Shown: one piece after another, positions 13,647 to 26,219 of the stretch
How positions within the stretch are numbered: the stretch's first letter is position 1
Layout: every line of letters begins with the position of its first letter
Source: Chrysomallon squamiferum
Taxonomy: Eukaryota > Mollusca > Gastropoda > Neomphalida > Peltospiridae
NCBI GenBank assembly: GCA_012295275.1
Contig: CM022665.1
Coordinates: 17,853,150 to 17,917,149, forward strand
Reading direction: 5' to 3'
Length of the DNA stretch: 64,000 nt
The notes under the pieces: model-generated
The model's database searches: none
Seen by the model: the letters and a program-made list of their open reading frames with translations, nothing else
What the model was told of the DNA's origin: nothing
Translations under genes and position numbers: made by a program

Positions 13647-14001
13647 TTTTCTTCAAACTTTCACAAGCAAGGTCTTCATATCAAGGCACATTTTGGGGTT
13701 TTTTTCACACTAAACCTATCAAGAGTAAGATAATGATGAAAATAATGTACCAAATTAACTATTTCTAAATCTTTGGTTCATTTCAGCTTTTGAAAAAACA
13801 AACATACTCTTATGAATTTAGTCAACAAAAAAAAAAAAAAGTAATAATAAAATTCTGTGATTGTTCATAAATCAGTTATTCTTAAAAAAAAAAATAATAA
13901 TAATAATAATAACAGTAATAAAAACAAAAATATCATTAACAATAATAATAAGATAGAGCATATTCTATCTCTGGTATTATGAGCCAGGAATGGCTTAAAT
14001 G

Positions 14002-16200
14002 TTACTCAAAACGTAAATACCTCTTCAAGGAATCAGGAATGGGCAAGGAATGAACTTGAGAACAATTTCTGCCCATTGACTGGTAAACAGTAACTCGGGC
14101 TATCTGCTTAAGACTGCGAGGATTTTCTGACAAATGGTTGATCAGGTGCAAAATATCTGTACTGCCTGAGTCTTCATGATAAATGCGAGCACTGGTTTTT
14201 GCTGCAGTTAGGCACTCGAACAGAGTCCTGTGATCCATGGAGTTGTAGAAGAGCATCAGTAGCTCCTTGGCCCAGCCATCCTGGTAGAAGGAGTCTCTTT
14301 CTTTGATGTTGTGGATGTAGTGGTTGACAGCCTGTGTTTCTTGTTTCTTTAAGAAGATAGAGCTCTGGCAGTGGCAGATGATGGGTTCAGATGGGTATGG
14401 AGCAATATTAGGGTTGGCACCCCACTGAAGCAGTGTCTTCAGCCACATGTGAATAACATTCAGGTCTTTAGATGACTCACAAAACTCTGTCAGTTTGACA
14501 AAATCTATCAAAGCATTGCCTTTGCCTCCTTTTGGATACTGGCAGGTTTTTGAGCTGGTATGATTAGCATTTAAGCCGTATTGCAAAAAGGTGGCCAAGA
14601 CTTCATTGGCGAGTTTAGCAAATTTCATTTTTATACTGTTTTCTGAAGAATCTCCACTATATGAAATATCATCATCATCATCATTAATGCTGAAATACCT
14701 TTTACAAGTCATAGCTAGCAGTGTGGCACATGTTCCCCGATTTCCAGTCACAAATGTCAGAATAGCTCCATGTCTGAGCACAGTCTCAAAGGCCTGAACA
14801 ATGTACTGAGATTGTCTACAGAGAGAGTGGACATCATCATAAATAAGACACTGAAGTAAAATTACCACTGGACTGTGTCCAAGCTGACACTGAAAGTTAG
14901 GATTGGCACCATGAGACAGCAGAACCTCCATAGCCTGACAGAGAGCCGAGTAATCATTCTTGTAATCCTTGATCAAATATGTGAAGATGGACGTCTGGAC
15001 ACACGAACATGGGTTGTCAATATTACAAGCCTTCAGAGCTATGTGCAGCATTCTGCTGAGAGGCTGCAGGCCATAAGCATTCAGCAGTGTGTGATCAGCA
15101 TTGAATTCCATCAGCAGTTCCATTGTATTCAGTACCTGCTGCTGGTAGTCCTCCTGTAGATGACTCCTGGCAACTTTCCTCTGACTGGGATCAGCAAAGT
15201 TTCCACCTGTGTAAGAGACATGTGAAATGATCATGTGTAATGGTGTCTCTCCCAGAGTTGTGTAAGCATTGATGTTCTGTTCTATACCAGTTGTGAGCAG
15301 ATACTTTGTTGTGTCAAAGATGGTAAACAAACCATCAATGTTTCTCCTGTACAAGCGATGCAGAGCTGTCTCGTGAAGTTTCTTCGAGACAATTCGTACG
15401 TCAGCACCATTATCGACTAGAATTGTGACTGACTCTCTGCCCCAGGGGACAGCTGTGATGAGAGGTGTGTCACCCTCCTCATTACACCAGTCAACATACT
15501 CAGGGTATTTCTTCACAAAATATTCTATGCAGGATGTGGCACCTTTCTGACAGGCATAATGAAGCAGTTTTGGCACAAAGTTGTTTTTCTGTTTGTCCTT
15601 ATGTGAGTGCAGAAGAACATCCAGGCATTCCACTTTGTTTCCTGTGATAGCACTTTCAATGGGAGTCAAACAGTTGCTATGGCAATGATAAACTGGAAGT
15701 TTACTGAAACCGAGAAAGGAGGTTTTGAAAGACAGAGCTAAATGACACTCAGGAAAACACATGCCACACTTTGACTTGTGGCTTGCTCCAAAACTGAGCA
15801 GAAGCTCAAGTATGTCTGCCCTGCCCTGGAATGCAGCAATGTGAACCGGAGGACTGCATTTGTACTTGTCAGGGTTGCAGTGTTTTTTGAGAAGAAGACT
15901 CACAACATCCTTCCAGCCTCTGATCACAGCGAGCTGCAGCAGATCATATCCCTGAATGTTATCCACCACCTGAAGCAGATCCTCCTGAATTGAAACACTC
16001 TGCAGAAGTGAACAGACATCATATGATGTGCCATCCAGTTGCTTTGTGATAATGTTCACAGCCTTCCACAACACAACAGCAGTTTCCTGAGATGGAGGTT
16101 TCAGGCGAGGTCTGTGCAGAGTATTAAATGGCCATATTCCTTTGAAGAAACTAAGCAAGGAATAACACCAGCTATAGACTTTGTCTAGAAATGAATTCAT
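14002..16200 (-). CDS. Ankyrin repeat and SOCS box (ASB)-like protein
   Basis: A single uninterrupted frame of 732 residues. Ankyrin-type repeats fill most of it: clear ones lie at about residues 84-113 (YDLLQLAVIRGWKDVVSLLL), 115-144, 177-205, 208-240 and 243-272, with divergent ones around 277-305, 316-370 and 420-437 (VLLSHGANPN). A short acidic run sits at 507-511. The C-terminus (about 692-732) is a SOCS box. Its BC-box reads SLKQIARVTVYQSMG, with Ala where most members have Cys, and its Cul5-box contains SLPIPDSLKRYL. Members of this family act in the cytosol as substrate receptors of Elongin B/C-Cullin5-Rbx2 ubiquitin ligases, with the ankyrin part binding the target. The start is the first ATG after an in-frame TAG at about 16216. 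TTTATGTTTAG just upstream looks like a 3' splice site, so the 5' UTR is probably spliced. Base composition is clearly richer in G and C than the flanks. At 732 residues it is longer than most vertebrate ASB proteins. I cannot name an ortholog or the target. Confidence 0.93.
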   Translation of the reverse strand: MNSFLDKVYSWCYSLLSFFKGIWPFNTLHRPRLKPPSQETAVVLWKAVNIITKQLDGTSYDVCSLLQSVSIQEDLLQVVDNIQGYDLLQLAVIRGWKDVVSLLLKKHCNPDKYKCSPPVHIAAFQGRADILELLLSFGASHKSKCGMCFPECHLALSFKTSFLGFSKLPVYHCHSNCLTPIESAITGNKVECLDVLLHSHKDKQKNNFVPKLLHYACQKGATSCIEYFVKKYPEYVDWCNEEGDTPLITAVPWGRESVTILVDNGADVRIVSKKLHETALHRLYRRNIDGLFTIFDTTKYLLTTGIEQNINAYTTLGETPLHMIISHVSYTGGNFADPSQRKVARSHLQEDYQQQVLNTMELLMEFNADHTLLNAYGLQPLSRMLHIALKACNIDNPCSCVQTSIFTYLIKDYKNDYSALCQAMEVLLSHGANPNFQCQLGHSPVVILLQCLIYDDVHSLCRQSQYIVQAFETVLRHGAILTFVTGNRGTCATLLAMTCKRYFSINDDDDDISYSGDSSENSIKMKFAKLANEVLATFLQYGLNANHTSSKTCQYPKGGKGNALIDFVKLTEFCESSKDLNVIHMWLKTLLQWGANPNIAPYPSEPIICHCQSSIFLKKQETQAVNHYIHNIKERDSFYQDGWAKELLMLFYNSMDHRTLFECLTAAKTSARIYHEDSGSTDILHLINHLSENPRSLKQIARVTVYQSMGRNCSQVHSLPIPDSLKRYLRFE

Positions 16201-16826
16201 GTTGAAGTCAGTGTGCTAAACATAAATAATATTTTCTTAGTTGTCCTCAATGTCAAATTCATTTTTCTACTTGGGCATTATTATTTTTTTTACTAAGATC
16301 CATGATAAATATAATGTGCATGCTCCATTTCACCAAGAAGTTCCATTCTTAAGTACTGCAGAATCAAATCCTAAAAAATAGAAATAACAACAATATATAT
16401 TTAAGTATTTATAAGATACAGATCTACAGGACCATATATTTACATATATGGATACAGAGATTATGAAAAAAGAAATTTTATTTTTTCAATGTATATGTTA
16501 TATGTATGTGTCTGTGTATTTTTTTTACACTATTAAAAGTATTATATCAAATACATTCACCTGTTAAATACAATTATTTCAACAAATGTTATACCAGAAT
16601 CAAACTGCTACTAAATTATCACAATTTTCAAAACATGAAGAAAACGAAAAACACTTAAATCTTTTATCTGTAAAACTAAAGAATTTTTGTGGATTTTATC
16701 CTTAAAACTGAAGCACATTGTCATCTCTTTCTTCACCAACATCTGAACAGAAATGAAAATACTGTTAAAAAAATATTAAAAAATATATACAGCTGTTGAT
16801 AAAATCTGAATATGTCTCTAGTAGGT

Positions 16827-17055
16827 TAAATTATAAATGTTTGTTGTCTGGTATAAAACAGCTGTGTTGTTATTGTGAGTACTTTCATGTTATAACAATT
16901 CTAAATTATCTGCCTACATTTTGTGGACAGTTGTTGTAAAGTAATTGTCAGTGAATTATAAATATCTGTCATATGAGATAAAACATCTGTGTTGTTATGC
17001 TAAAGATCTTTGTGTTATTACAGTTTTAAATTATTTAGCTGTATTTTATGGACAG
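16827..17055. repeat. Tandem duplication, period about 126 bp
   Basis: Two diverged copies. Both start near AATTATAAAT, share ATAAAACA-CTGTGTTGTTAT, and end in ATTTTGTGGACAG (16914-16928) or ATTTTATGGACAG (about 17043-17055). Confidence 0.65.
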
Positions 17056-17511
17056 AAAAAACTTTAAAAATTCAATTAGTTCTGTTTTATGCATGTGTGT
17101 TGAGAAGTCATTCATATAATGTATAAAAAAAATGTATTATATAAACAACACACATTTTTGATATAAAATTACATGTTATTATTTTTAGAAATGTTTTTTT
17201 TTTTTAATTTTATTTCAAAATCTAAGAAAATAAACAGTTCAGAAAAAAACAGTTAATTAGTATTTTATTGAAATAATATTTTTGCAAATATTCCTTAAGA
17301 GATCTTAAAAATTACTTTAAAAAAACTAAAAATTATCACACACCTACCTATAACAAATGATAATATTACTGCAAGGTCTAATATACTGCATATCACACAG
17401 CGACTTAATAAATATAAACTTATTTTATACACATGACAAGAAATACAGTAATCAGGTGTTAACAGCATGTCACTGGCACCTAACAGTACAGCTACAAAAC
17501 AACAGATCAAG

Positions 17512-17524
17512 GGGTCAGAGGTCA
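17512..17524 (+). promoter_or_regulatory. DR1-type nuclear receptor site (candidate)
   Basis: GGGTCA G AGGTCA is a direct repeat of two hexamer half-sites with one spacer base, the consensus for RXR heterodimers, HNF4 and COUP-TF. It lies about 1.3 kb upstream of the SOCS-box start codon in a patch of complex sequence (17455-17590). The match is exact in the second half-site and an accepted variant in the first. Function is not shown. Confidence 0.35.
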
Positions 17525-17945
17525 TCGGAGAATCACCTGACATACAGTAACTGTGACCTGTTTCAAACAGAGGAACATAAAGTGACTAAAACTAGTAATA
17601 ATTATGTCTACCAGACTTTATAAACAATACATTTTCAAAGTTTAAATTCAAGGGGTTTTGGAAAAAAAAAAAAAAAAAAAAATGTATTTATGTAAAGGTG
17701 AGGAGGACAATTGCTCTGGAAAATATCCTCTTCCTTTTTATTCACAAAAACTGATTAAATAAAAATAATAAAATAAAATAAATAAATAAATAAATTAAAA
17801 AATGTCATGACATTATTCTGTACAAGACAATTTTGAGTTTGTGTTGTCTGAAAAAAATACAGCTATCAGACTAACATGTACCTAATGATGTTATGACTTT
17901 ATTTGTGAAAAAGTAAAATGTCAAAATTAAAACAATGAAAAACTA

Positions 17946-17985
<40 letters not shown>

Positions 17986-18957
17986 GAGTTATGAGTTATG
18001 AGTGGTCAAACAAACAAAAAAACAAAAAAAATGTAAAACTAAGAATTTAAATGAAATTTATTAAATCATGTATTCTTAACAGCACAGGTACAGTTCAAAA
18101 TGACAAATTTCTGTGCATTCAGTGACTAACTCTCAAACACATCATTGTCACATTTCCCAAATGTTGTACAGAATAAGATAATAGAACAATAATTATATTA
18201 AAATAATAATAAAATAAAAGATTATTAATCATATTGCTGTACATTTTAAATTATACCAACAGTATCATATTACTATTGAAATTGCCTGTACTTTGAATAA
18301 TCCATAAAATTTAAATAACTGACTGAATTATGAATATGAAAATTGTAGTTAATGTTTGAATTTCTTTCACACTTTTACTATGTCTTAGTAATTATCTGAA
18401 TTTTAGTTATTAATTAATAATTTATTAATGTACCAAAAACATGGCGTTAGTTGACTATGCTGTCCATTCAGCATGAAGTATGAAATAACAGCTACCAAAC
18501 TATAGTGTTTCTACCTGTCATATTTTATATTAAAATACTATTTTGTACATATCTGAAAAATCTGGATGAGATTTCTGTTCAGAAAATGGGACATAAAATA
18601 AATAAATAAATATTAAATATATTTATGATTATTATTATCTTGATTTCTATAATTATTTAGGTTATTTATTATGGCCATTATTTTATTTCCTTTTAACCCG
18701 CTCCCAAAATATTATTCAGCTGTCAAAGTTTACGCATGTGCCGTAACATATTCTTAACAATATGATTATAGTTATTACGCATTATTTCTGAATTAACATA
18801 ACACTTTAACAGACATTTTAATTTACAAAAATCTGTCAAAGAAACCTCTTCAAACCCCTTAAAATGTTGATTTGCGATCACGATGTAAAAACTATAATAA
18901 TACTAATAAAGAGTAAACTTGCTAAAGCAGACTGAAAAAACAAACTAAATGAAATAC

Positions 18958-19137
18958 CTGCATTATTGGAACTTCCTAAATAAGCTTTCCGTGATGTTTT
19001 CATCACATTGTTCACTGTTGATGCAGTCATACGTTTGTATCACGCAATTATCTGAATCACGTAAGACACGCACCACTTTTTCGCATCGTGCTATAAACAG
19101 TTCGGCTTATGTTTACTTCCGTCTTCTTGATTCGTAA
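18958..19137 (-). promoter_or_regulatory. Candidate promoter and noncoding first exon of the SOCS-box gene
   Basis: This block stands out by its CpG content (TCCGTG, CACGCA, CACGTA, TCGCATCG, TTCGG, CCGTC, TTCGT) in a region where CpG is rare. On the minus strand it ends with AATAATGCAG followed by GTATTT, a good donor. It lies in the right place and orientation to be spliced to the acceptor just before the ATG at 16200. The exact transcription start cannot be read from sequence. Confidence 0.45.
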
Positions 19138-22100
19138 ATTCTTCCAACAAGTTGGAGCATCAGCTAATTTAATGTTTATTTTTTTATTATTATGTTGTTG
19201 TTTTTTGTTTTTTTACCTTTCTCAACCAAGAAAATATAAAATAAGAATTTCAGTATATTAATTTATTTATTAATGTTTTCTGTTTTTCTGTTGTTATTTT
19301 GTTTGTTTGTTTATTTGTTTATATGAGTTTGTATTTTTTTGTAGATTTATTTGTGTGTTTATTTTATTTTATTTTTTGTTTTGTTTTATTTTATTTATAT
19401 AAAACTTCTTTATATTGTTTATTAATTTATTTTTATTATAATCATTGTATTTATTTCATTTATTCATATATTATTTAAATTAATCTTCTTTTTTTTCCTG
19501 GGTAGTTTTCACTTTTAATGAACAACCTAACAACTATCTACATATGGCAGACTGTAGGATCAGTTCTTGACAGAGTACCTATTTCACAAATTAACATTCC
19601 ATTCATTGCTTCACAAATGGCATTTCAAAGGTCATGCTAGGAAGCATGTTTATATGGAGAGGAACATGTAAAAGAAATCTAGCTGTAAATCAGTAAAAGT
19701 GTATCTCATGTCACATACCTGTAGATGAATATGATTACAAAACAAATACTGTTCTCGCATTTAACCCCACCAACCTTTTGTCAAGCTTGGTTCTAGCAAG
19801 AGTAAAATACAGCAATTATCACCTCACTTTGATGGCTGTGAAATACCATAATAATTGTTTACACCCAGTCAACTGAAATGTGTCAGTTGTTTTCATAATA
19901 CCTGAAGGCAGCATGCATAGAAATTCCATTGAGATAATTATAGATTCTTTAAACCATCTACATCAAAGATTTCAGTGGGTTAAGATTCAAAATTACTAAG
20001 TATAACTGAATTCATTCTGGCCCACAACACAATGCCATGGTATGAATGGGAAATGAACAGACAAACTGACACAACAGAGAAATACAGAATGTGCTATTGC
20101 TTGAGAAAAGAGTCTAGTATGGTTTCTTATATAAAATTAAAAGATTTTATAGATATATGCCTTATATGTTTTGTTATATAAAATAAAAACAGTTTTATTG
20201 TGTATCTGGTACATTTTGTTATGTAAAATAAAAACAGTTTTATTAATATATTTTTGGTATGATTTGTTATTTAAATAATATTTTATTGATATATATCTGA
20301 AATGTTTTATCATATAAAGAAAAAGCAATTTTATTTACTGGTGTCTGATATGTTTTGTTATATAAACTAAAAAAAAAAGTTTTACAAATTATGAATCATT
20401 TAACATTAGACAAAGAATCAGTCAAAAAGAGCACAAAGGTCATGGCAGTACTTTCCTCACACATATCACAAGATTATTCAAAATATAAATTTTGATACTT
20501 ATTAATTGGTAATATTAAAAGCTGCTACTGCATTCTTAATCTAACATTATATTTTTTTTCTTGTTTTATAAATCTTGATATTAATTTTCTTACTTCTTAT
20601 AATCGTATTATTTGAAATATAAATTTGTTTTCTTGTTCTACTTGTTCTTCTTCTTCATGTATTGCTGTTGTAGTTGATGTTATTATTATTATTATTACTG
20701 TTATTATCCTTGTTGTTATAATTATTATTGTTATTTAACTATGTTAAAATGCAAAAGACAATAAATTATCATCTTCATTATTACTATTATTATTATTATT
20801 ATTATTACTTTTATTATTATCATTGTCATTGTTATTGTTATTATTTAACAATGTTAAAATTTAAAAAACAATAAATCGTATATAGTGAAAACAAGATTTA
20901 TTTACAGTGTTAGAAACATTCAAATGCACACAGTATGGTGTGGGGTGTACATGGTATAGTGGGGGGGTGTACACAGTACAGCCTGTCAACAAGTTGAGAT
21001 CAGCACAATGTAGCATTAAATGTTTGCTAAAAAAAACAACCCCAAACCCCACACATTTTGGCAGCAAGACAATTCAAAATACAAGATGACTGAGACAGGT
21101 AAACAAATAATATACTGTATGGCTTGTCAAAAATACTGATTAAGCATAGTGGAAAATCTATGTTTTGTTTGAGGGCCCATGATAAAATAATTATTCAAGA
21201 AAAAAATAAAGTAATAATACTATGAAGTTTTCTGAAAATATTATTATGATTAAAAAAAAAAAAAAACAATGAATAAATAAATAAAATGATGCTTTGAGTT
21301 TATATATTGTTAACAATAGGTAAAATAAACATATAAAATCTTTGTAACAGGGAGAGAAAAAAGAAAAATTTAATCTTAGCAGACTTGAATTCTGGTGTAG
21401 AGAACTAGATAAATGGAAAATATATATATATATATTAAATGGGATATTAAGTACAATGAAAATAAATTATTATTTTATCATTTCAGTGCAAAGGAAAATT
21501 AAACAGAAAACAAAAATCCTTTACCAAGGAGAAATACTCATGCTCTAATTAATAGGAGGAAATTCCATTACACAGAATATATTTAACACAATGGAATTAG
21601 GATAAAACCAGATTATATGGATTTGAATGAAAGCCAAGCCACAGGTATTATCATAAATGTAATATAAATAAATAAATAAACTGGCAGTTAGAGAATGTTT
21701 CAAAACATCAGTCTCATCATTTATTGTGATTATGTAAACAATCATCAAATACAGGTGAATCATATTATTCTGGAAACATCTTTATGATATAAAATCCATC
21801 AGTAATGTCTGTATCAGTAATTATTAATATTTATTAATTCAAATTAAGGTCCAAATCTATCGTGGACCAGATTGGTCTGTATCAGAAAATTAATTTTAAA
21901 CAGAGCAAATATTTTAACAAGATTTTAAAATCATTATATGGGCACAAAAATTAAAAAAAAAACAATCTTTATAAGTTACATATTTGTTACTTATCATATC
22001 AACATTTTATTTTAATGTTAAAATAATCATTCTCCTTTCCTTTCCTTCTTTTTCTTTTCAACTACTGATATTTTCAGCTGTTTACATACATAATAATTTA

Positions 22101-22503
22101 TGTGTTATGACATGTAAGGACATTATAACATCAAGCTATCAACTAAAACTGACAGAGAAATTAAATACATCTTCATAATAATCACAATATTCAAAATAAA
22201 AATCGAGGCTATTTAAAACAAATCTAAATTTTATAAATAAAATTTGAAATCTCTTCTTTTTGTTTTCTTTTTTTTAAGAAACACATAATTATATATGTAA
22301 TTACGTGATTATCAAATAAAATATCTCACAAATTGAATTTAAAAAAAACAATATAATGTATTTTTGATGATGAAAACATAATGATATATCCTTTTAAATA
22401 CTTCCAATGACAATTTTGTTTAATGTTTATGGTCAGCCTTTGTTAATAATAAAATATTATTTTAATATGAAAAAATAATACTAAAATATTAATTATAAAT
22501 AAA
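19138..22503. other. AT-rich intergenic stretch
   Basis: No gene seen. 19500-20100 is more complex than its surroundings but has no supportable open frame. It may hold an old TTAA-flanked element (see rejected items). 20640-20860 is rich in TTATTA-type trinucleotides. Confidence 0.6.
20130..20375. repeat. Decayed tandem repeat, unit about 55-60 bp
   Basis: About four to five copies of a unit with TATGTTTTGTTATATAAA followed by an A-rich part, AGTTTTATT and a GTATCTGG-like end. Confidence 0.65.
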
Positions 22504-22504
22504 T

Positions 22505-22575
22505 TCCAATGCCAGGAATTGAACTCAAGCCACCTGGCTGAAAATTATGGATCTTAACCACAAGATCACACTGAA
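22505..22575 (-). other. Decayed tRNA-like sequence (tRNA pseudogene or SINE head)
   Basis: On the minus strand the 71-base block begins TTCAGTG (22575-22569) and ends CATTGGA (22511-22505). These can pair over all seven positions, two of them G-U, like an acceptor stem. GATC-loop-GATC can form a D arm around TTGTGGTTAA, and GAGTTCAATTCC matches a B box. The T stem is mostly G-U or mismatched and the anticodon stem is not convincing, so this is not a working tRNA. It is most likely the remnant of a tRNA-derived SINE. Confidence 0.5.
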
Positions 22576-22775
22576 TAGTAATTTCTAAAAGGAATATGGT
22601 AAACTAGTAATTTTTTTATAAAATATTATCATCTTTATTATTATTGTTTTTGTTGTTGTTGTTATTATTAAATAATCAATAAAGTTTGTGTTTTATTTTC
22701 AAACATTTCTGACATTATGTAATGGAAATGAACCAAAACTTTATCAGAAAAAACTGAAGATAAAAGGTTTTATTA

Positions 22776-22806
<31 letters not shown>

Positions 22807-24990
22807 TTTATTTATTGAAACATGCAGTAATAATACATATTCAACAGCGGAGAAATAAGACAAGAAACACATTTTTAAAATATATATAAGTAAAATGAAT
22901 AAAAATTATACTAAATAATATAAAATCATTTTGTGAATGTAATAAAATTTTACACACTGAAATTTGAATTAAATTGTAGGAATATTTAACAGACAAAGGG
23001 ATATAATAAATAATGTATGTGTAATGTATTTAATAAATTGATAATAAACTAACTAATAATAAAAATGTTAAAAATTTAAATTTAAATTTAAATATGCATA
23101 CAATGAAAAAAAAAACACAAGCCCAAAAAATATGTGTGTATTTAACACAGAGAAAAACAAAACAGCTATTAAAATATATTAAATATTTATTGTGTAAAGA
23201 TACATCTATAATATAAATATCCTTTTAATATACTAAAAGCAGTCATACTTTTAATACATTGTGGTAAAAAATAAAAGTAATTTCTAAAAACAATAAGTAA
23301 ACATAATACAGACAAGTGTTAATCATATATAATGTATTATGATATATCAGAAAGTATCACATAACTGTAAACTGGCATATATGTTTGGTATGTCATTTCT
23401 AATAATATATGACTAGTTTTATGTCTGGTACATAAAGTTACTCAGAATTTCAGCTTTTTTTTTTAATTATTATTATTATTATTATTATTGTATTTTGTTA
23501 ATGAACTAACATCTAAAAATATCCTGAAAATAAACATTTTATGTACCTTTTTCGGAAGAAGTCACATAAGCAATTTATGAATCTAGGTTTCCAGTATTCA
23601 CATTTTGTTTTAGATAATAACATGCACAGATAGCTGTTTTATTATTCTCTTTTATTAGTATTATTCATTATAATGACATAATTAACAATTAATAAAATTG
23701 GATCAATTGTAAAACTCTATTAATGATTTAATAATGAATTCGAGAATATATCCTACCCCATTCTATCTCCATTTCCAATAAATGTAATTTTAATAATAAT
23801 AATAATAATAATAATAATTCAGTTTAAAAAAGTAAAAATATATAAAAAAAAGTTTTAAATCAAAATTAAAAAACAAGAGAAAATTAGTTAAATTTTAAAA
23901 ATTAAAATTGTATGTTTTGGGTTGTTTTTTGTTTGTTGTTTATTTAAACATTTTATTACTATTTTTATAATTTTGAGAGATTTAAAAAAACAAAAATGTT
24001 ATATGCTTTTTTCCACACAACAGTTAACAATGAAAAACCATGAAAATTTAAACATTTGCAAAAACTTCAATAGAAGCTATATATTTATTTCAAAATTATG
24101 CTAAGTTAAAGGAAAATAGCTCAAAATGATAAAAATATTATGTGAAAAAGATCAAAGCATAATATACTTCTATAAGGTGCACCAAAATGTTAACATTGTA
24201 AGTCAAAATAATATAAACAACATTCAGAATTATTAGAATTAAAATTGATAGACTACTCCATTATTCTACAAAAGCTAGTATTTAAAATGAAGCAATTTAT
24301 GTATAAATTATAAGAGTAAGCCAGATTAATTGAAATTATGTAAAATAATAAAGCAGTTAGTGTCTAAATGATAAATGTTGTACCAAACAGATTTACAATT
24401 ATGGAAAATGATAAATATTATCATTCGAATTGTATACTATCATAAAAATTATATCAAACTAATTAAATTTATGTCAAATTGATAAAATATACATCAATAC
24501 AGATTACACTACATTAAAATAAATTAACACACACTGTACTACAATGTTTGACATTCATGCATTAAGAAAGAGATCAAATATACAAGTGCATTGATACAAT
24601 GAACTGGCAGTGGCAGAAAATGAGATCTTGTGAAAAATCTTTAATTTTAGAGTTACTGACTAAAAACCAACTTTTTTTATGAAGTCCAAGATATTTATCA
24701 ACATTGACAGATACACACCAGCTTCAAAGTAATATCAAAATTAAAAATATATAAGAAATGTCACTGAAACACTACAGTGTCAAATTGGATTTAGAAATTA
24801 GGAAAAAAAACAACTGTAATATTAAGAATTATTAAAAAAACAACTAACAGGACATGAAATAGAATTGACTGGTTTCTTAAGCCTGGAATAAAGGATTGAA
24901 GATAGCTAGTTAAAAATAAGGAACTGTAATTTAAATACAATATTTTTATATAATTAAATACAACATAGTCTAAAACACATAATGATTAGG

Positions 24991-24992
<2 letters not shown>

Positions 24993-25026
<34 letters not shown>

Positions 25027-25040
25027 GTGTGTGTGTGTGT
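24993..25040. repeat. (TG)n microsatellite
   Basis: TG dinucleotides with one TAAG interruption. Confidence 0.9.
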
Positions 25041-25325
25041 TATAATTAAGGAGAGGAAAACTAATATACAACTATGTTTGCAATACATTTAACTCATGAT
25101 ACTGATATAATTTTTAAATAAATATATCTATATAAGTAGTTATAAAAAGTTAATTATATTTTATGATTGAGAAATTGTATATAATTGAAAATGCAATTTT
25201 ATTAAATGTTTCAAAATATTTTTATATTTTATTTTTTATTTTTATTAAAGTTTTTAATTTACATGATATTCTTCACATTTTTAAAATATACAGTTTTTAT
25301 TATTATTATTACTTTTAATTTAATT

Positions 25326-25530
25326 ACTTTCTTTTATGTGTTTCAAACACTGCAATACAGTCTGTTTGGTTACAGTAGCAAAACATTTAGTCAGCATTAA
25401 AAGAAAATATTTTCCATTTATGCTATTAAAAGCTAAATTTAAAAAGTGTCTTGACAATTTTTTATGGGTTTCAAACACTACAAAACAGTCCATGTATCTG
25501 GCTAAGTAGCAAAACATTTGGTCATCATTA
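25326..25530. repeat. Tandem duplication, period about 125 bp
   Basis: GTTTCAAACACTGCAATACA then AGTAGCAAAACATTTAGTCA near 25338-25395 matches GTTTCAAACACTACAAAACA then AGTAGCAAAACATTTGGTCA near 25467-25525. Confidence 0.7.
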
Positions 25531-26219
25531 AATGAATTAAAGCAAAAAATATATGCTGCACACAAAGAAAGTGCATCTAACATGAAAAAAGTGTCATAAA
25601 AATATAACAAGGAATGAATGTAAATTGAAAAAAGATTTAACCAAAGAGCCAAACTAAAAAAAAAACATCACAAAATCACAACATGAGACGACATGGACAA
25701 AAATATTTCACATTTAAAACATTTGAAAATACAAAACGTCTGGCAAAACCAGAATTTATTTGAACTGGAATGAATGAATTGGGCATATGTAAAGATGAGG
25801 CATAATTTGTCATGAGAGAATAATATGGACAAAGATTTTTTTGGAAAAGATGTCAATGTTTTGAGCTAAGTGATGAGGTAACATTATAGAGAAAGCCAGA
25901 ATCTAAACAGAGAGAATTCAGAAATGTTTAAAATATATTTATTAATTTAAAAGATCTTGAATAAATTCTGAGTAATCTCTATTTAATGTATTTGATATTC
26001 AGGATTTAATGCAGAAAGGACTTAAGTGCATTTTTCAAAGTTAGCAGATATCATATTTAAATGTATGATTTAATATATTCCACCATTTGCATATAGAGCA
26101 ATTAGGTATGACATATAATGACCACGATATTAAAAAAATAATAATATTAATAAGGAAAACATTAACACAATTCAAAAAGTGTTTCATAAAAATGGCATTA
26201 GTGAGAGTACAAAACAGTT

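Larger units (their letters stand above)
16201..18957 (-). other. Probable 5' UTR intron of the SOCS-box gene
   Basis: No coding exon seen. A likely acceptor (TTTATGTTTAG) ends at about 16216 on the minus strand, and a matching donor (CAG then GTATTT) lies at 18957-18952, which would make this stretch one intron of about 2.7 kb. It is AT-rich and holds a tandem duplication (16827-17055), a nuclear-receptor-like site (17512-17524) and an (ATT)n run at 17950-17985. The intron is inferred from splice-site sequence only. Confidence 0.5.

Noticed and set aside
19765-19979. Third possible TTAA-flanked element (TTAA at 19761 and 19980, CCCC start and GGG end)
   Set aside because: The inverted repeat is only about five bases and out of register. 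TTAA is frequent in DNA this AT-rich.
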